NCBI GenBank assembly: GCA_022867625.1
Contig: JALIFM010000003.1
Location: forward strand, 248,001 to 312,000
Direction of reading: 5' to 3'
DNA length: 64,000 nucleotides
From: Lachnospiraceae bacterium NSJ-143
GTDB taxonomy: Bacteria; Bacillota; Clostridia; Lachnospirales; Anaerotignaceae
In this document: positions 15,512 to 23,555 of the stretch, one piece after another
Numbering within the stretch: the first letter of the stretch is position 1
Layout of the letters: every line of letters starts with the position of its first letter
Notes under the pieces: model-generated
Database searches by the model: none
What the model was told of the DNA's origin: nothing
The model's input: only the letters and a program-made list of their open reading frames with translations
Made by a program: the position numbers and the translations under genes

Positions 15512-16315
15512 ATGATAAATGGCTATAAATCAAAATACCCTGTCCAGACCCTCGAAAAGGCATTGGACATACTTACATATCTAAAAGAAAACCCGTCAGC
15601 TGACGGACATTCCCTCAATACCATAAGCGAAGGTGTGGGTATGGGAAAAAGCACAGTCCACCGGTTTCTTGATACCCTCCTTGAGTATGATTTTGTGGAA
15701 AAATCAGAGGACGGAACTGCCTACAAGCTTGGCTGGGGAATTTTTGAAATGGCAAGCAATATACCACTGTGCCACGGCATAGACTCCGAGAAGGTTTCTG
15801 TATACCTCAAAAACCTAAGCAACCATTTTGGCGAGATAATAAATCTTGGAATCAAAAACAGCAATTCCATGGTAATAATAAAGCGTTTTTTTCCCAATCC
15901 GTCTGCGGTAACCCACAGGCTTATCACAAACGTGAACATTGGCGAAAAGGAGCCTCTTTGCTGCACAGGTATAGGCAAGCTCTTTTTAAGCGAAATGGAC
16001 AATGAAGATATACTCCTTATATTCAGGACCGAGAAGGACAGGCCCAAAACAGAATACACAATAACAGATGAAAGTGTGCTCCTTAATGAAATAGCAGGTG
16101 TGCGGCAGAAAGGCTTTGCTGTTGACAATATGGAAGCCTCAACAGAGGTTTTCTGCATAGCTGTGCCTCTGAGGGATTACACGGGAAAAATTATTGCCGG
16201 CATAAGCATTTCTGTACCGGCGGGCAGACTAAAAGCAGAAGATATTGATAATGTGGCTGAAAAGATGAAATCCGCCTCCGACAAAATATCCAGATATCTT
16301 GGATATATAAAATAA
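15512..16315 (+). CDS. IclR-family transcriptional regulator
   Basis: 267 residues. N-terminal winged helix with ALDILTYLKENPS, then NTISEGVGMGKSTVHRFLDTLLEYDFV (IclR recognition helix), and a C-terminal effector domain with the typical CTGIGKLFLSEM and KGFAVDNMEASTEVFCIAVPL. IclR proteins commonly control aromatic, sugar-acid and hydroxy-acid breakdown genes. It is divergent from the SAF-UxaA-LarA operon and so is its probable regulator; the effector may be the pathway substrate or a 2-keto product. Ribosome site GGCAGG is weak. It ends at a terminator shared with the convergent membrane-protein gene. Confidence 0.9.
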   Translation: MINGYKSKYPVQTLEKALDILTYLKENPSADGHSLNTISEGVGMGKSTVHRFLDTLLEYDFVEKSEDGTAYKLGWGIFEMASNIPLCHGIDSEKVSVYLKNLSNHFGEIINLGIKNSNSMVIIKRFFPNPSAVTHRLITNVNIGEKEPLCCTGIGKLFLSEMDNEDILLIFRTEKDRPKTEYTITDESVLLNEIAGVRQKGFAVDNMEASTEVFCIAVPLRDYTGKIIAGISISVPAGRLKAEDIDNVAEKMKSASDKISRYLGYIK

Positions 16316-16322
16316 AGCTGAT

Positions 16323-16351
16323 AAAAAGGCGCCGTTAACGGCGCCTTTTTT
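16323..16351. terminator. Bidirectional terminator
   Basis: Perfect symmetric hairpin AAAAAGGCGCCGTT / AACGGCGCCTTTTT centred at 16336-16337, between the IclR gene (+) and the DUF4173 gene (-), whose stop codon it touches. Confidence 0.88.
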
Positions 16352-18014
16352 AAATGCTAATCCTGTCAGCTATACTCTGGGCTTTGGCCGACTGCAAATT
16401 AAAATTCCTGAAATCCCCGTCAAACCATGGCCTTCTGCCAGTTTCATCGCTTCTGGTTATAATTGTATAAAGAGAATTTTTCATAGTTTTGAGCTCCTCC
16501 GGACTCATTACAGCCAGACTCCCCTCGGCTTTTGTTCCGTCGGCAAGCTTTCCTGACATTACAAAACCGTCTGACGGAAGTTTTTCATACAGTTCGGCCA
16601 GATAAGGCACAGCGGCGGCCGAAAGCCCTCTGTAGTCGCCGGCATTAAATGATTTGAGGCTCCCGCTTTCAAATCTGTCTATATTGTATCCGGCTATAAG
16701 CCCGTCTATATTTGAAAAGCACAGAGCGAAAAAGCAGACTGTAAATACTGCAACGGCTGATTTTGTACCGTTAAACCTCATAATGCTTCTGGCTATGACA
16801 AGTATAAACATTATAAAGAGCACTGCCATAAACCATGTTGTATAAACCCTCAGCTTTGTCAGGCCATAGTAATTGATATACATTGCCATCTTGCTGACAG
16901 CTGTGGCTATAAGACAAAGTGTAAATGCCGACAATATTATTGTTTCGGCTTTAAGCACCTTCTGTCCTCCGCCATTTTCTTCCCTCTTTATAAATAAATG
17001 CGACAAGCCTGTAACCGCCAGATTGATGCCGGCTATTATACAGAGCTGGAAAAAGCCTCTTCTGGCGTAATCGGCATAGGTAAAACCGTCTGGCAGAAAA
17101 TTGACGAAGCCTGAAAACAGGTAAGCGGACTGCGAAATAAAAAATACCGCATACACTAAATTCAAAGCCGTAAGAGCAGTATATACAGTTACAGCCGGGG
17201 CTTTTGAAACGCTTTTCTTTGCCTGCGATATATTCTTTTCGGTTATGGAACTGCTGCCGGTATTTTTAAAATCCCCAAACAGTATGCCATAAAAATAGCA
17301 CCACACAGGCAGAGCAAGCACACATTTAAATATTACGTTCCATATTCTGTCAAAGAACGACAGCCTGACATACTCAACCAGATGCTCAAAAGCAAAATCC
17401 GCACTTGAAAGAAGGGATACCACAACAGCTACAACGGGCACGCATATAATAAGGCCCAATGCAAACTGCGCAGCCTTCTTGCTGTCACGTCCCCTGCTGA
17501 AAAACCTTTTGGCCCCTCCAAAACAGCAGCCTATATGTGAAAACGGCACTATAATGGCCTGATTTAATAAATCCCATGGCATAAAGGCTGTCATACCACG
17601 TTTTGCGCCTTCTGCGCTGTCAGGTATTCTTCTCTTTGAAAAAACGCAGACCCAGTAAAGCCCGGCGGCGCTTAAAAACATAAACATAAGAAAGCCCAGA
17701 AATCCCGTGTCAAAAATACATATCTGCACAGACGCCAAAAGTATAAGCCCCAGATAAAGCGCTGTTTCCTTATCCTGCCTCAGGCCATAGCAGCCGCCGT
17801 ATATAATGCCCAGCACAACAAAGGCTACAGCAAACACCGCTGTTCCGGCTCCCGGACTTGACATACGCACCATATCTATAAACACATATCCAAGCAGAAA
17901 ATATAAAACTGAAAACACTCCGTCTGCTCTGGAAAATTCCGGCTTCTTTTTTGCCTCAGGCAAAGGCGTTTCATTTAATGTCATATTTTCGCTGCTTTTT
18001 GTCATATCCTCCAT
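16350..18014 (-). CDS. DUF4173 polytopic membrane protein
   Basis: 554 residues. A charged cytoplasmic N-terminus of about 30 residues is followed by about 12 hydrophobic segments up to residue 430, then a soluble C-terminal part (FNAGDYRGLSAAAVPYLAELYEKLP and RRPWFDGDFRNFNL). The pattern and the closing segment match DUF4173 (formerly grouped with DUF4153), a family of unknown role. It lies 29 bases downstream of a small Xre regulator and a DUF2975 gene, so the three form an operon with a consensus promoter at 18751-18780. AAGGAGG lies 8 bases before the ATG. Function: membrane sensor or stress protein is a guess only. Confidence 0.75.
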   Translation of the reverse strand: MEDMTKSSENMTLNETPLPEAKKKPEFSRADGVFSVLYFLLGYVFIDMVRMSSPGAGTAVFAVAFVVLGIIYGGCYGLRQDKETALYLGLILLASVQICIFDTGFLGFLMFMFLSAAGLYWVCVFSKRRIPDSAEGAKRGMTAFMPWDLLNQAIIVPFSHIGCCFGGAKRFFSRGRDSKKAAQFALGLIICVPVVAVVVSLLSSADFAFEHLVEYVRLSFFDRIWNVIFKCVLALPVWCYFYGILFGDFKNTGSSSITEKNISQAKKSVSKAPAVTVYTALTALNLVYAVFFISQSAYLFSGFVNFLPDGFTYADYARRGFFQLCIIAGINLAVTGLSHLFIKREENGGGQKVLKAETIILSAFTLCLIATAVSKMAMYINYYGLTKLRVYTTWFMAVLFIMFILVIARSIMRFNGTKSAVAVFTVCFFALCFSNIDGLIAGYNIDRFESGSLKSFNAGDYRGLSAAAVPYLAELYEKLPSDGFVMSGKLADGTKAEGSLAVMSPEELKTMKNSLYTIITRSDETGRRPWFDGDFRNFNLQSAKAQSIADRISI

Positions 18015-18043
18015 GAGTCATACCTCCTTACAGTAAAATCAAA

Positions 18044-18250
18044 CTATTCCTCCACATATTCCAGTATATCCCCGGGCTGGCACTCAAGCACACGGCATAT
18101 CTCCTCCAGTGTCGAAAACCTTATGGCCTTGGCCTTATTATTCTTCAGTATGGAAAGGTTGGCCGGTGTGATGCCTATAAGGGCGGCAAGCTCTCCGGAG
18201 GAAATTTTTCTTTTTGCCATTATCACATCAATATTTACAACAATAGGCAT
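18044..18250 (-). CDS. Small Xre-type helix-turn-helix regulator (YozG-like)
   Basis: 68 residues, nearly all helix-turn-helix: ISSGELAALIGITPANLSILKNNKAKAIRFSTLEEICRVLECQPGDILEY. No effector domain. Ribosome site GGGGGAA precedes the ATG. The gene begins 15 bases after the DUF2975 gene; a DUF2975 membrane protein next to a tiny Xre regulator is a recurring pair in Firmicutes, in which the membrane partner may control the regulator. Probable control of its own operon. Confidence 0.85.
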   Translation of the reverse strand: MPIVVNIDVIMAKRKISSGELAALIGITPANLSILKNNKAKAIRFSTLEEICRVLECQPGDILEYVEE

Positions 18251-18265
18251 TTTTTATTCCCCCAG

Positions 18266-18712
18266 TCAAATTGTAAAATCATTTTCGTTTTTCAGTATAA
18301 CCGCCTGCTCAATCACATTTTTCACGACTCTCAGTATAAGTCCAAAAAACCCCGCAGCTACAGCGCCTATAACAAAAAGAATATAATAAAAGCCCGACAC
18401 AAGCAAAATAAACGCCACAGCAAAACAGCACCATGATATGGCCCGAAGCTGCCTTACATTGTTTTCGACAAACACCTCGTTGCTTTTGATATTTGACAGC
18501 AGCCGGCTGAGACATATTAGTGAGTACATGCCAAAGAGCCCTGCGCTGTATATTGTAAAGAGCAGCGGATTTTTAATGCTCTCCACCTTTCCGGCATAGT
18601 CAACATAAAAATTGACCCAGTAAGGCGCGCTCAGAAGAAAAAGCACACCCAAAAAAATTACCGCCTTTGTACAGACACATGACAAAACAACAGATTTTTT
18701 AGCGTTCCACAT
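18266..18712 (-). CDS. DUF2975 membrane protein
   Basis: 148 residues with four hydrophobic segments (VVLSCVCTKAVIFLGVLFLL, the LFTIYSAGLFGMYSLICL region, AISWCCFAVAFILLVSGFYY and IGAVAAGFFGLILRVV) and a basic LLSNIKSNEVFVENNVRQLRAI loop that is characteristic of DUF2975. Function unknown. First gene of the DUF2975-Xre-DUF4173 operon; GGGAGAGG precedes the ATG. Confidence 0.82.
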   Translation of the reverse strand: MWNAKKSVVLSCVCTKAVIFLGVLFLLSAPYWVNFYVDYAGKVESIKNPLLFTIYSAGLFGMYSLICLSRLLSNIKSNEVFVENNVRQLRAISWCCFAVAFILLVSGFYYILFVIGAVAAGFFGLILRVVKNVIEQAVILKNENDFTI

Positions 18713-18750
18713 ATATCAAACCTCTCCCTCAGCTATATTTACTGATATAC

Positions 18751-18780
18751 ATTATAAGCTCTTATATTATTGTTTGTCAA
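18751..18780 (-). promoter_or_regulatory. Consensus promoter of the DUF2975-Xre-DUF4173 operon
   Basis: On the minus strand TTGACA (18780-18775), 18-base spacer, TATAAT (18756-18751). Both boxes are perfect; it lies 38 bases before the DUF2975 start. Confidence 0.85.
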
Positions 18781-18840
18781 TTATTATTTATCGAATAACA
18801 ATATAATATTATTAAAATTCAATATAAAGCAGTTATGGGC

Positions 18841-18877
18841 AAAAAAACAGCAGGGATTAAATCCCCGCTGTTTTTTT
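18841..18877 (-). terminator. Terminator of the TRIC-family gene
   Basis: Stem AAAAAAACAGC-A-GGGAT with ATCCC-C-GCTGTTTTTTT, loop TAA, one mismatch; it begins a few bases after the stop codon of the UPF0126 gene on the minus strand. T runs on both strands would let it work either way. Confidence 0.85.
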
Positions 18878-18882
18878 CTAAA

Positions 18883-19551
18883 TTATATTTTTTCTCCAGT
18901 GCAGCTTCCCTGCGGCCCTTTCACGCCTGCCGAGGCCAGAACAGGAAGGTTGAGCTTTTTACTTATACTTAAAATCCGTATAACCGCTATTATAAATACA
19001 GCCGCCCACCCGGCCGTGTGAGTCCCCACTAATGGGTAGAGCCATATATAAGCGGCGCTTCCGGCTATTGATGCTGTTGCGTAAATCTCTTTTTTAAATA
19101 TAACAGGAGTGCGGTTTATAGCCATGTCCCTGAGCACGCCGCCGCCCACCGCCGTTACAAGCCCTACAAAGCAGAGCAGAAAGCCGTTGTCCTGATACCC
19201 CATGCCAACAGCTATATTTATGCCGGACACAGTAAAGACTGCAAGCCCCACAGCATCACATACATCTATTACAGCAACTACGCGCTTTTGCGTGTAAACT
19301 CCCTTAAGCCTTACATAAGCGCCCATAACGGCAAAGGCGCAGCCTAAAGCCGTTACTATATAAACAGGGTTTTTAAATGTTAACGGCGGCACGTTTCCAA
19401 GCACAACATCCCTTATCACACCTCCGCCTACAGCCGAAAGCACAGAAACAAAGAGCACCCCAAAAATATCAAGCCTTTTGCCTATGGCCGCCGCCGCCCC
19501 AGTAACCGCAAATGCCGCCGTACCCAAAATCTCAAGCAGAAAAGTCACCAT
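18883..19551 (-). CDS. Trimeric intracellular cation (TRIC) channel-like membrane protein, UPF0126
   Basis: 222 residues, about seven membrane helices. Two copies of the family signature are visible: AVGGGVIRDVVLGNVPP and AVGGGVLRDMAINRTPVIFKKEIYA, reflecting the internal duplication of UPF0126/TRIC proteins. Prokaryotic TRIC homologues form K+-permeable trimers. The longest frame starts at 19596, but the ATG at 19551 follows GGGGG at 7 bases and directly begins the first helix (MVTFLLEILGTAAFAVTGA), so it is preferred. It appears to be a single-gene unit. Confidence 0.85.
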   Translation of the reverse strand: MVTFLLEILGTAAFAVTGAAAAIGKRLDIFGVLFVSVLSAVGGGVIRDVVLGNVPPLTFKNPVYIVTALGCAFAVMGAYVRLKGVYTQKRVVAVIDVCDAVGLAVFTVSGINIAVGMGYQDNGFLLCFVGLVTAVGGGVLRDMAINRTPVIFKKEIYATASIAGSAAYIWLYPLVGTHTAGWAAVFIIAVIRILSISKKLNLPVLASAGVKGPQGSCTGEKI

Positions 19552-19776
19552 ATATATTCCCCCAACAGAAAACACATGTTTTTTTATAAAATACATTATT
19601 ACACATTGTATTACGGGCAGCCGGATTTGTAAAATTTATAATTATTATGGTATCAATCAAAATTTTTTATCGTACCTTTTCCGCTTTGTATTTATGCACA
19701 CAACAGAATATAATTTGACATGTTATACCCGGTATTGAGGCTTATTGTTAAGATATCCACCATGTTTACTGCCAAT
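19552..19776. other. AT-rich intergenic region
   Basis: No open frame of note. It must hold the promoter of the TRIC-family gene; a TTGATT-like box lies around 19660 on the minus strand, but no convincing pair of boxes stands out. Confidence 0.4.
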
Positions 19777-19810
19777 CAAAAAGCCGGCACCCAGATAAAT
19801 GGATACCGGC
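19777..19810 (-). terminator. Terminator of the lyase-BCCT-peptidase-methyltransferase operon
   Basis: On the minus strand GCCGGTATCC pairs with GGGTGCCGGC (10 bp with two G-T pairs), followed by TTTTTGATT. It lies 13 bases past the methyltransferase stop. Confidence 0.78.
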
Positions 19811-19823
19811 CAGTTTGTGCCGC

Positions 19824-20765
19824 TTATTTATTTTTGTTTACAAGGTCGCTTACCTCACGGATATTTGCCGGAGTTGTACGGCAGCAGCCGCCAATAATTT
19901 CTGCCCCGCTTTTGAGCCATTCCTCCGCCCAGTCACCGTAGGTTTTTCCTGATTTATCGCCATGCCATGTTTTTGTGACAGGGTCATAGTGCTCCCCGCT
20001 GTTAGGGTATACAATAACAGGCTTGGCTGTGCCCTTTTTCACTTCTTTTATAAGGCTTTCCACAAACTGCGGCGCAGTGCAGTTTATTCCTACAGCCTTA
20101 ACACAGTCAAAATCGTTCAGAGCCTTGGCACAGTCCTCAATTTTTGTGCCTTCGCTTATATCGGTGCTGTTTTTGCAGCTGAAGCTTATCCAGCAATCCG
20201 CACCCAATTCAGCTGTAAGCTCCGCAAGAGACACAGCCTCCTCAAGAGACGGTATAGTCTCTATGGCAAGTATCTCGGCGCCTGCCTCAAGCAGAAGCTC
20301 CATTCTGCGTCGGTGAAAATTCTTAAGCTCCTCTTTTCCTATGCTGTAGCCGCCGCGGTACTCGCTTCCGTCAGCAAGATACGCTCCGTAAGGCCCAACA
20401 GCGGCGCTTACAACAGGGTATGGCCTTTGGCTGGCTTTTCCGCCGTTTTCCCACCACTGGTCACGGGCTTCACATAAAAGCTTTACAGAACGCCTTATAA
20501 GCTCCTCAGCCTCACCTTCACTGAAGTCCTTTTTAATAAAGCCCGGTACAGTAGCCTGATAGCTTGCGCTTGTGCCGCAGTCGGCGCCTGCCTCAAAATA
20601 GCTCAGATGAACCTTTTTTATCAGCTCCGGCTCCTCAGCCAGAACCTTGGCGCTCCACAGCTCATCATTTAAATCGCAGCCCATAGCCTCAAGCTCTGTG
20701 GCCATAGCTCCGTCCAGAACCATAATTCCTGTCTTTTTAAGTACCTTCTCAAAGTTATCCTTCAT
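19824..20765 (-). CDS. mmuM: Homocysteine S-methyltransferase (MmuM-like)
   Basis: 313 residues, the length of single-domain homocysteine methyltransferases. Starts MVLDGAMATELEAMGCDLND; zinc-binding cysteines are in GINCTAPQFVE and the GGCCRTTPANI motif near the C-terminus. Members transfer a methyl group from S-methylmethionine (or S-adenosylmethionine, or other sulfonium/betaine-like donors) to homocysteine to form methionine. It is the last gene of an operon with a C-S lyase, a BCCT betaine-type transporter and an M20 peptidase. A methylated sulfonium or quaternary-amine donor taken up by the transporter would fit, but that is inference. Confidence 0.88.
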   Translation of the reverse strand: MKDNFEKVLKKTGIMVLDGAMATELEAMGCDLNDELWSAKVLAEEPELIKKVHLSYFEAGADCGTSASYQATVPGFIKKDFSEGEAEELIRRSVKLLCEARDQWWENGGKASQRPYPVVSAAVGPYGAYLADGSEYRGGYSIGKEELKNFHRRRMELLLEAGAEILAIETIPSLEEAVSLAELTAELGADCWISFSCKNSTDISEGTKIEDCAKALNDFDCVKAVGINCTAPQFVESLIKEVKKGTAKPVIVYPNSGEHYDPVTKTWHGDKSGKTYGDWAEEWLKSGAEIIGGCCRTTPANIREVSDLVNKNK

Positions 20766-20789
20766 TTATTTAAATCCTCCGTCACCTAA

Positions 20790-21935
20790 TCAGCAGCAGA
20801 CCTCTTTTATAACTGAATAGTAAGCGCCTGCGACCTCCATAATCTGGTCTACAGGTATTTGTTCGTCCGGCCTGTGGGCATATCTGAAGTCACCAGGGCC
20901 GAAATAAACTGTAGGTATGCCGTACATGTTTATATATCCGCCCTCTCCCCAGCCTGTCATGACACCCATAGGAGTATCGCACCCAAGGGATTTATCAATT
21001 ACGCCTTTTATCCTCAAAAACTCAGGACTCTGCCTGTCTGTCAAAACCGAGTTCCACTCTCCCAGAAGTGTGGTTTTTACGTTAAAGTCCGGGTCGGCCT
21101 TTTGGCAGGCCTCAACAGCGCTTTCTATTTCCGCTTCAAACTCCTTAGCGCTCTTTCCCGGAAGGTATCTCTTATCTATGAGTATCTTTGCATAAGGAGG
21201 CACAACATTTGGGGTAGAGCCTCCCTCAATAACGCCCACGCTCATTGTAGGCTCGCCGTAAAGCTCATGGCCCTGCTCACTGTATGTATCCATTATATTT
21301 CTCAGTTCTGAAATAAAATCCATGGCCATATATATGGCGTTCTTGCCAAGATGCGGTGTGCTTGAGTGCGCGCTCTTGCCAAAAAACTCGGCCTGCATCC
21401 ACGCCTCGCCCTTGTGGGCTGTATTAAGCTGTGCGTCTGTAGGCTCCGCAATCATGGCAAAGTCGACCTTTGGCAGGTATCCCCTGTTGAGCGCCGTCTT
21501 TATTTCCTCACCGGCATACTCCTCGTCTGTCGAGAACATCAGATAAAGGTCGCCTTTAAGCCCGCCTTCGTTTACAGCGGCTATAAAAGCTGAAAGCATA
21601 GCTGCGCAGCCGCCCTTCATATCCGCAACGCCTCTGCCGTACATTATACCATCTTTTATCTCCGAGTCAAATGGCTTTTCCATACCCTCAGGTGATACCA
21701 CATCAAGGTGCCCCTCCATAAGAAACTTATACTGCGGGTCTTTAACTGTAACGCCGGCTATAATAAACGGCGCGTCAGTATCAAAGTCATACATTGTAAC
21801 TTTGGCGTTGGTGTTTTCTGTGAGTATTTTTTCTGCAAGGCGCAGCGCCTTTCGCTTTCCCTCAAGCTCATATGAGTTTATTTTTGAAAATTCCGCCGTA
21901 TATGTAACCGCATTAGAGAATCTGCCATTATCCAT
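20790..21935 (-). CDS. M20-family metallopeptidase (ArgE/DapE/CPG2 type)
   Basis: 381 residues. The di-zinc ligands can be followed: His-Asp in EGHLDVVSPEG, Asp in YGRGVADMKGG, the catalytic Glu pair in MFSTDEEYAGEE, Asp/Glu in AEPTDAQL and the final His in FGPGDFRYAHRPDEQIP. A dimerisation lid (GKSAHSSTPHLGKNA) is present. It hydrolyses an amide bond in an N-acyl amino acid or dipeptide; specificity is unknown. It begins 1 base after the transporter gene, so it probably processes the imported compound or a derivative. Confidence 0.85.
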   Translation of the reverse strand: MDNGRFSNAVTYTAEFSKINSYELEGKRKALRLAEKILTENTNAKVTMYDFDTDAPFIIAGVTVKDPQYKFLMEGHLDVVSPEGMEKPFDSEIKDGIMYGRGVADMKGGCAAMLSAFIAAVNEGGLKGDLYLMFSTDEEYAGEEIKTALNRGYLPKVDFAMIAEPTDAQLNTAHKGEAWMQAEFFGKSAHSSTPHLGKNAIYMAMDFISELRNIMDTYSEQGHELYGEPTMSVGVIEGGSTPNVVPPYAKILIDKRYLPGKSAKEFEAEIESAVEACQKADPDFNVKTTLLGEWNSVLTDRQSPEFLRIKGVIDKSLGCDTPMGVMTGWGEGGYINMYGIPTVYFGPGDFRYAHRPDEQIPVDQIMEVAGAYYSVIKEVCC

Positions 21936-21936
21936 A

Positions 21937-23532
21937 TCACTCTTCCTCCTTGAGGTTCTGCCAGTTATAAGCCTTCTTGTCGTCTACAGCGTCAAGTATA
22001 TCGCCGTTTTTGATATCTTTTCTGATTGCCTTTATAAATGCCCAGAAAAGCACTACAAGCGCAAGCAGTACAGGCAGGGCTGAAATTGTTATCATTGACT
22101 GTATTGTGCTCAGTACATTAAGCCCTTCCACATTGTGCTCAAGCAGAAGCACGCCTACTGGTATTATAAGAAAAAGTACACACCAGAATGTCTTATATGT
22201 AGGGTTTGGCTCCTCGTCCGGCTTAAGTCCGACAGATGTGTACATGCTCAGAGCCGTTCCGTTTCCTGTGGCTGTTGTAGCAAGGTTGAAGAATATAAGC
22301 ACCATAAACACAACTATACAGAGTTTGGCAAAAGGCATTGTCTGTAAAACCATTAGCGTTACGCCGTTGTTTCCAATCTCGCCAATAACGCCTGAAAGGT
22401 TTACACCATGGAAAAGCTCCTGTCCAAGTCCGTAGTTACCCAGTATGCCAAAAGTAATCCAGCAGGCAAGAGGCGCCCAGAAACAGTTTGCTATGGCAAT
22501 TTCTCTGAATGTCCTGCCGTAAGATGTTCTTGCAATCCATATTCCGCACATAAATGATATAGCCACATACCATGCCCAGTAGAATATAGTCCAGCTCTGT
22601 ATAAAGCCTGTATGGGCGATTGCATCTGTATTAAAGCTCATTCTTACAAACTCACGGATATTTGTGCCTATAGCCATAACAATATTGTTGAGTATAAAGC
22701 TTGTGTCTCCAACTATAAGTACAAAGGCAAAGAATACAAGTGCGAGTATTACGTTAAAGTCGCTTATGCGCCCCATGCCCTTCGCTATTGACTTTGATGT
22801 CGAAAGAGTGAAGAATATGCAGAACACAAGTATAACGCCAAGCTTAAGCCCAAATGTGTTAGGTATTCCAAGAAGCGAGCTTGCAAGCTCTCCAAGTACA
22901 GGTGTTCCAATTCCTACTGTTGTCATAATAGCCATAAAGTAGCAGAAAACAATAATGGCGTCTATCACTACCCTCATAACCTTCTGCCATGTTTTGTCTC
23001 CGCCTACAACATTCTGGCAGAGCACTGAAATCCTCAAATCCCCGATTTTCTTGTTCCAGTACAGGTAGCCTATAGCTATGCCCGGTATAAGGTAGAAAGC
23101 CCATGCCGAAAATCCCCAGTGGAACATACCGTAGGCAGATGCATATTCGTAAGCTGTTATTGAGCCCGGCTCAATATTAAAAGGAGTTCCGTTTACGTAG
23201 TACATCCACTCGCACATGCCGAATATAAGTATACCTGCCGCAAGGGCTGAGCAGAGGTTCATTGTTATCCATGTGAATGTCTTATAATGCGGCTTCGCCT
23301 TTTTTCCGCCAAGCTTTATATCGCCCCACTTGGTTGTAAGGAGCAGTATTGTAAGCACAGCATACACAACTCCAATGAGAAGGAAGAACCATGCCATATC
23401 TGATGTTATAAAGTTATAAATTACCCCTATAAAACTGATAACAGCGTCTGGAACCAGTATTATAGGAACTATCACTGCCATTAAAGTTAAAATTGCGATT
23501 AAAATAAGTGTTTTATTTGCGTTTTTAAACAT
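21937..23532 (-). CDS. BCCT-family transporter (betaine/carnitine/choline type)
   Basis: 531 residues with 12 membrane helices. The family signatures are present: MFHWGFSAWAFYLIPG and WTIFYWAWYVAISFMCGIWIARTSYGR, whose tryptophans form the aromatic cage for the trimethylammonium or dimethylsulfonium group. It lacks the long regulatory C-terminal tail of osmosensors such as BetP, so a nutritional role is more likely than osmotic control. Substrates of the family include glycine betaine, carnitine, choline and DMSP. Operon neighbours point to a methylated compound used for sulfur or methyl supply. Confidence 0.9.
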   Translation of the reverse strand: MFKNANKTLILIAILTLMAVIVPIILVPDAVISFIGVIYNFITSDMAWFFLLIGVVYAVLTILLLTTKWGDIKLGGKKAKPHYKTFTWITMNLCSALAAGILIFGMCEWMYYVNGTPFNIEPGSITAYEYASAYGMFHWGFSAWAFYLIPGIAIGYLYWNKKIGDLRISVLCQNVVGGDKTWQKVMRVVIDAIIVFCYFMAIMTTVGIGTPVLGELASSLLGIPNTFGLKLGVILVFCIFFTLSTSKSIAKGMGRISDFNVILALVFFAFVLIVGDTSFILNNIVMAIGTNIREFVRMSFNTDAIAHTGFIQSWTIFYWAWYVAISFMCGIWIARTSYGRTFREIAIANCFWAPLACWITFGILGNYGLGQELFHGVNLSGVIGEIGNNGVTLMVLQTMPFAKLCIVVFMVLIFFNLATTATGNGTALSMYTSVGLKPDEEPNPTYKTFWCVLFLIIPVGVLLLEHNVEGLNVLSTIQSMITISALPVLLALVVLFWAFIKAIRKDIKNGDILDAVDDKKAYNWQNLKEEE

Positions 23533-23555
23533 AAATTATTTCCCCTCCTGAAAAT

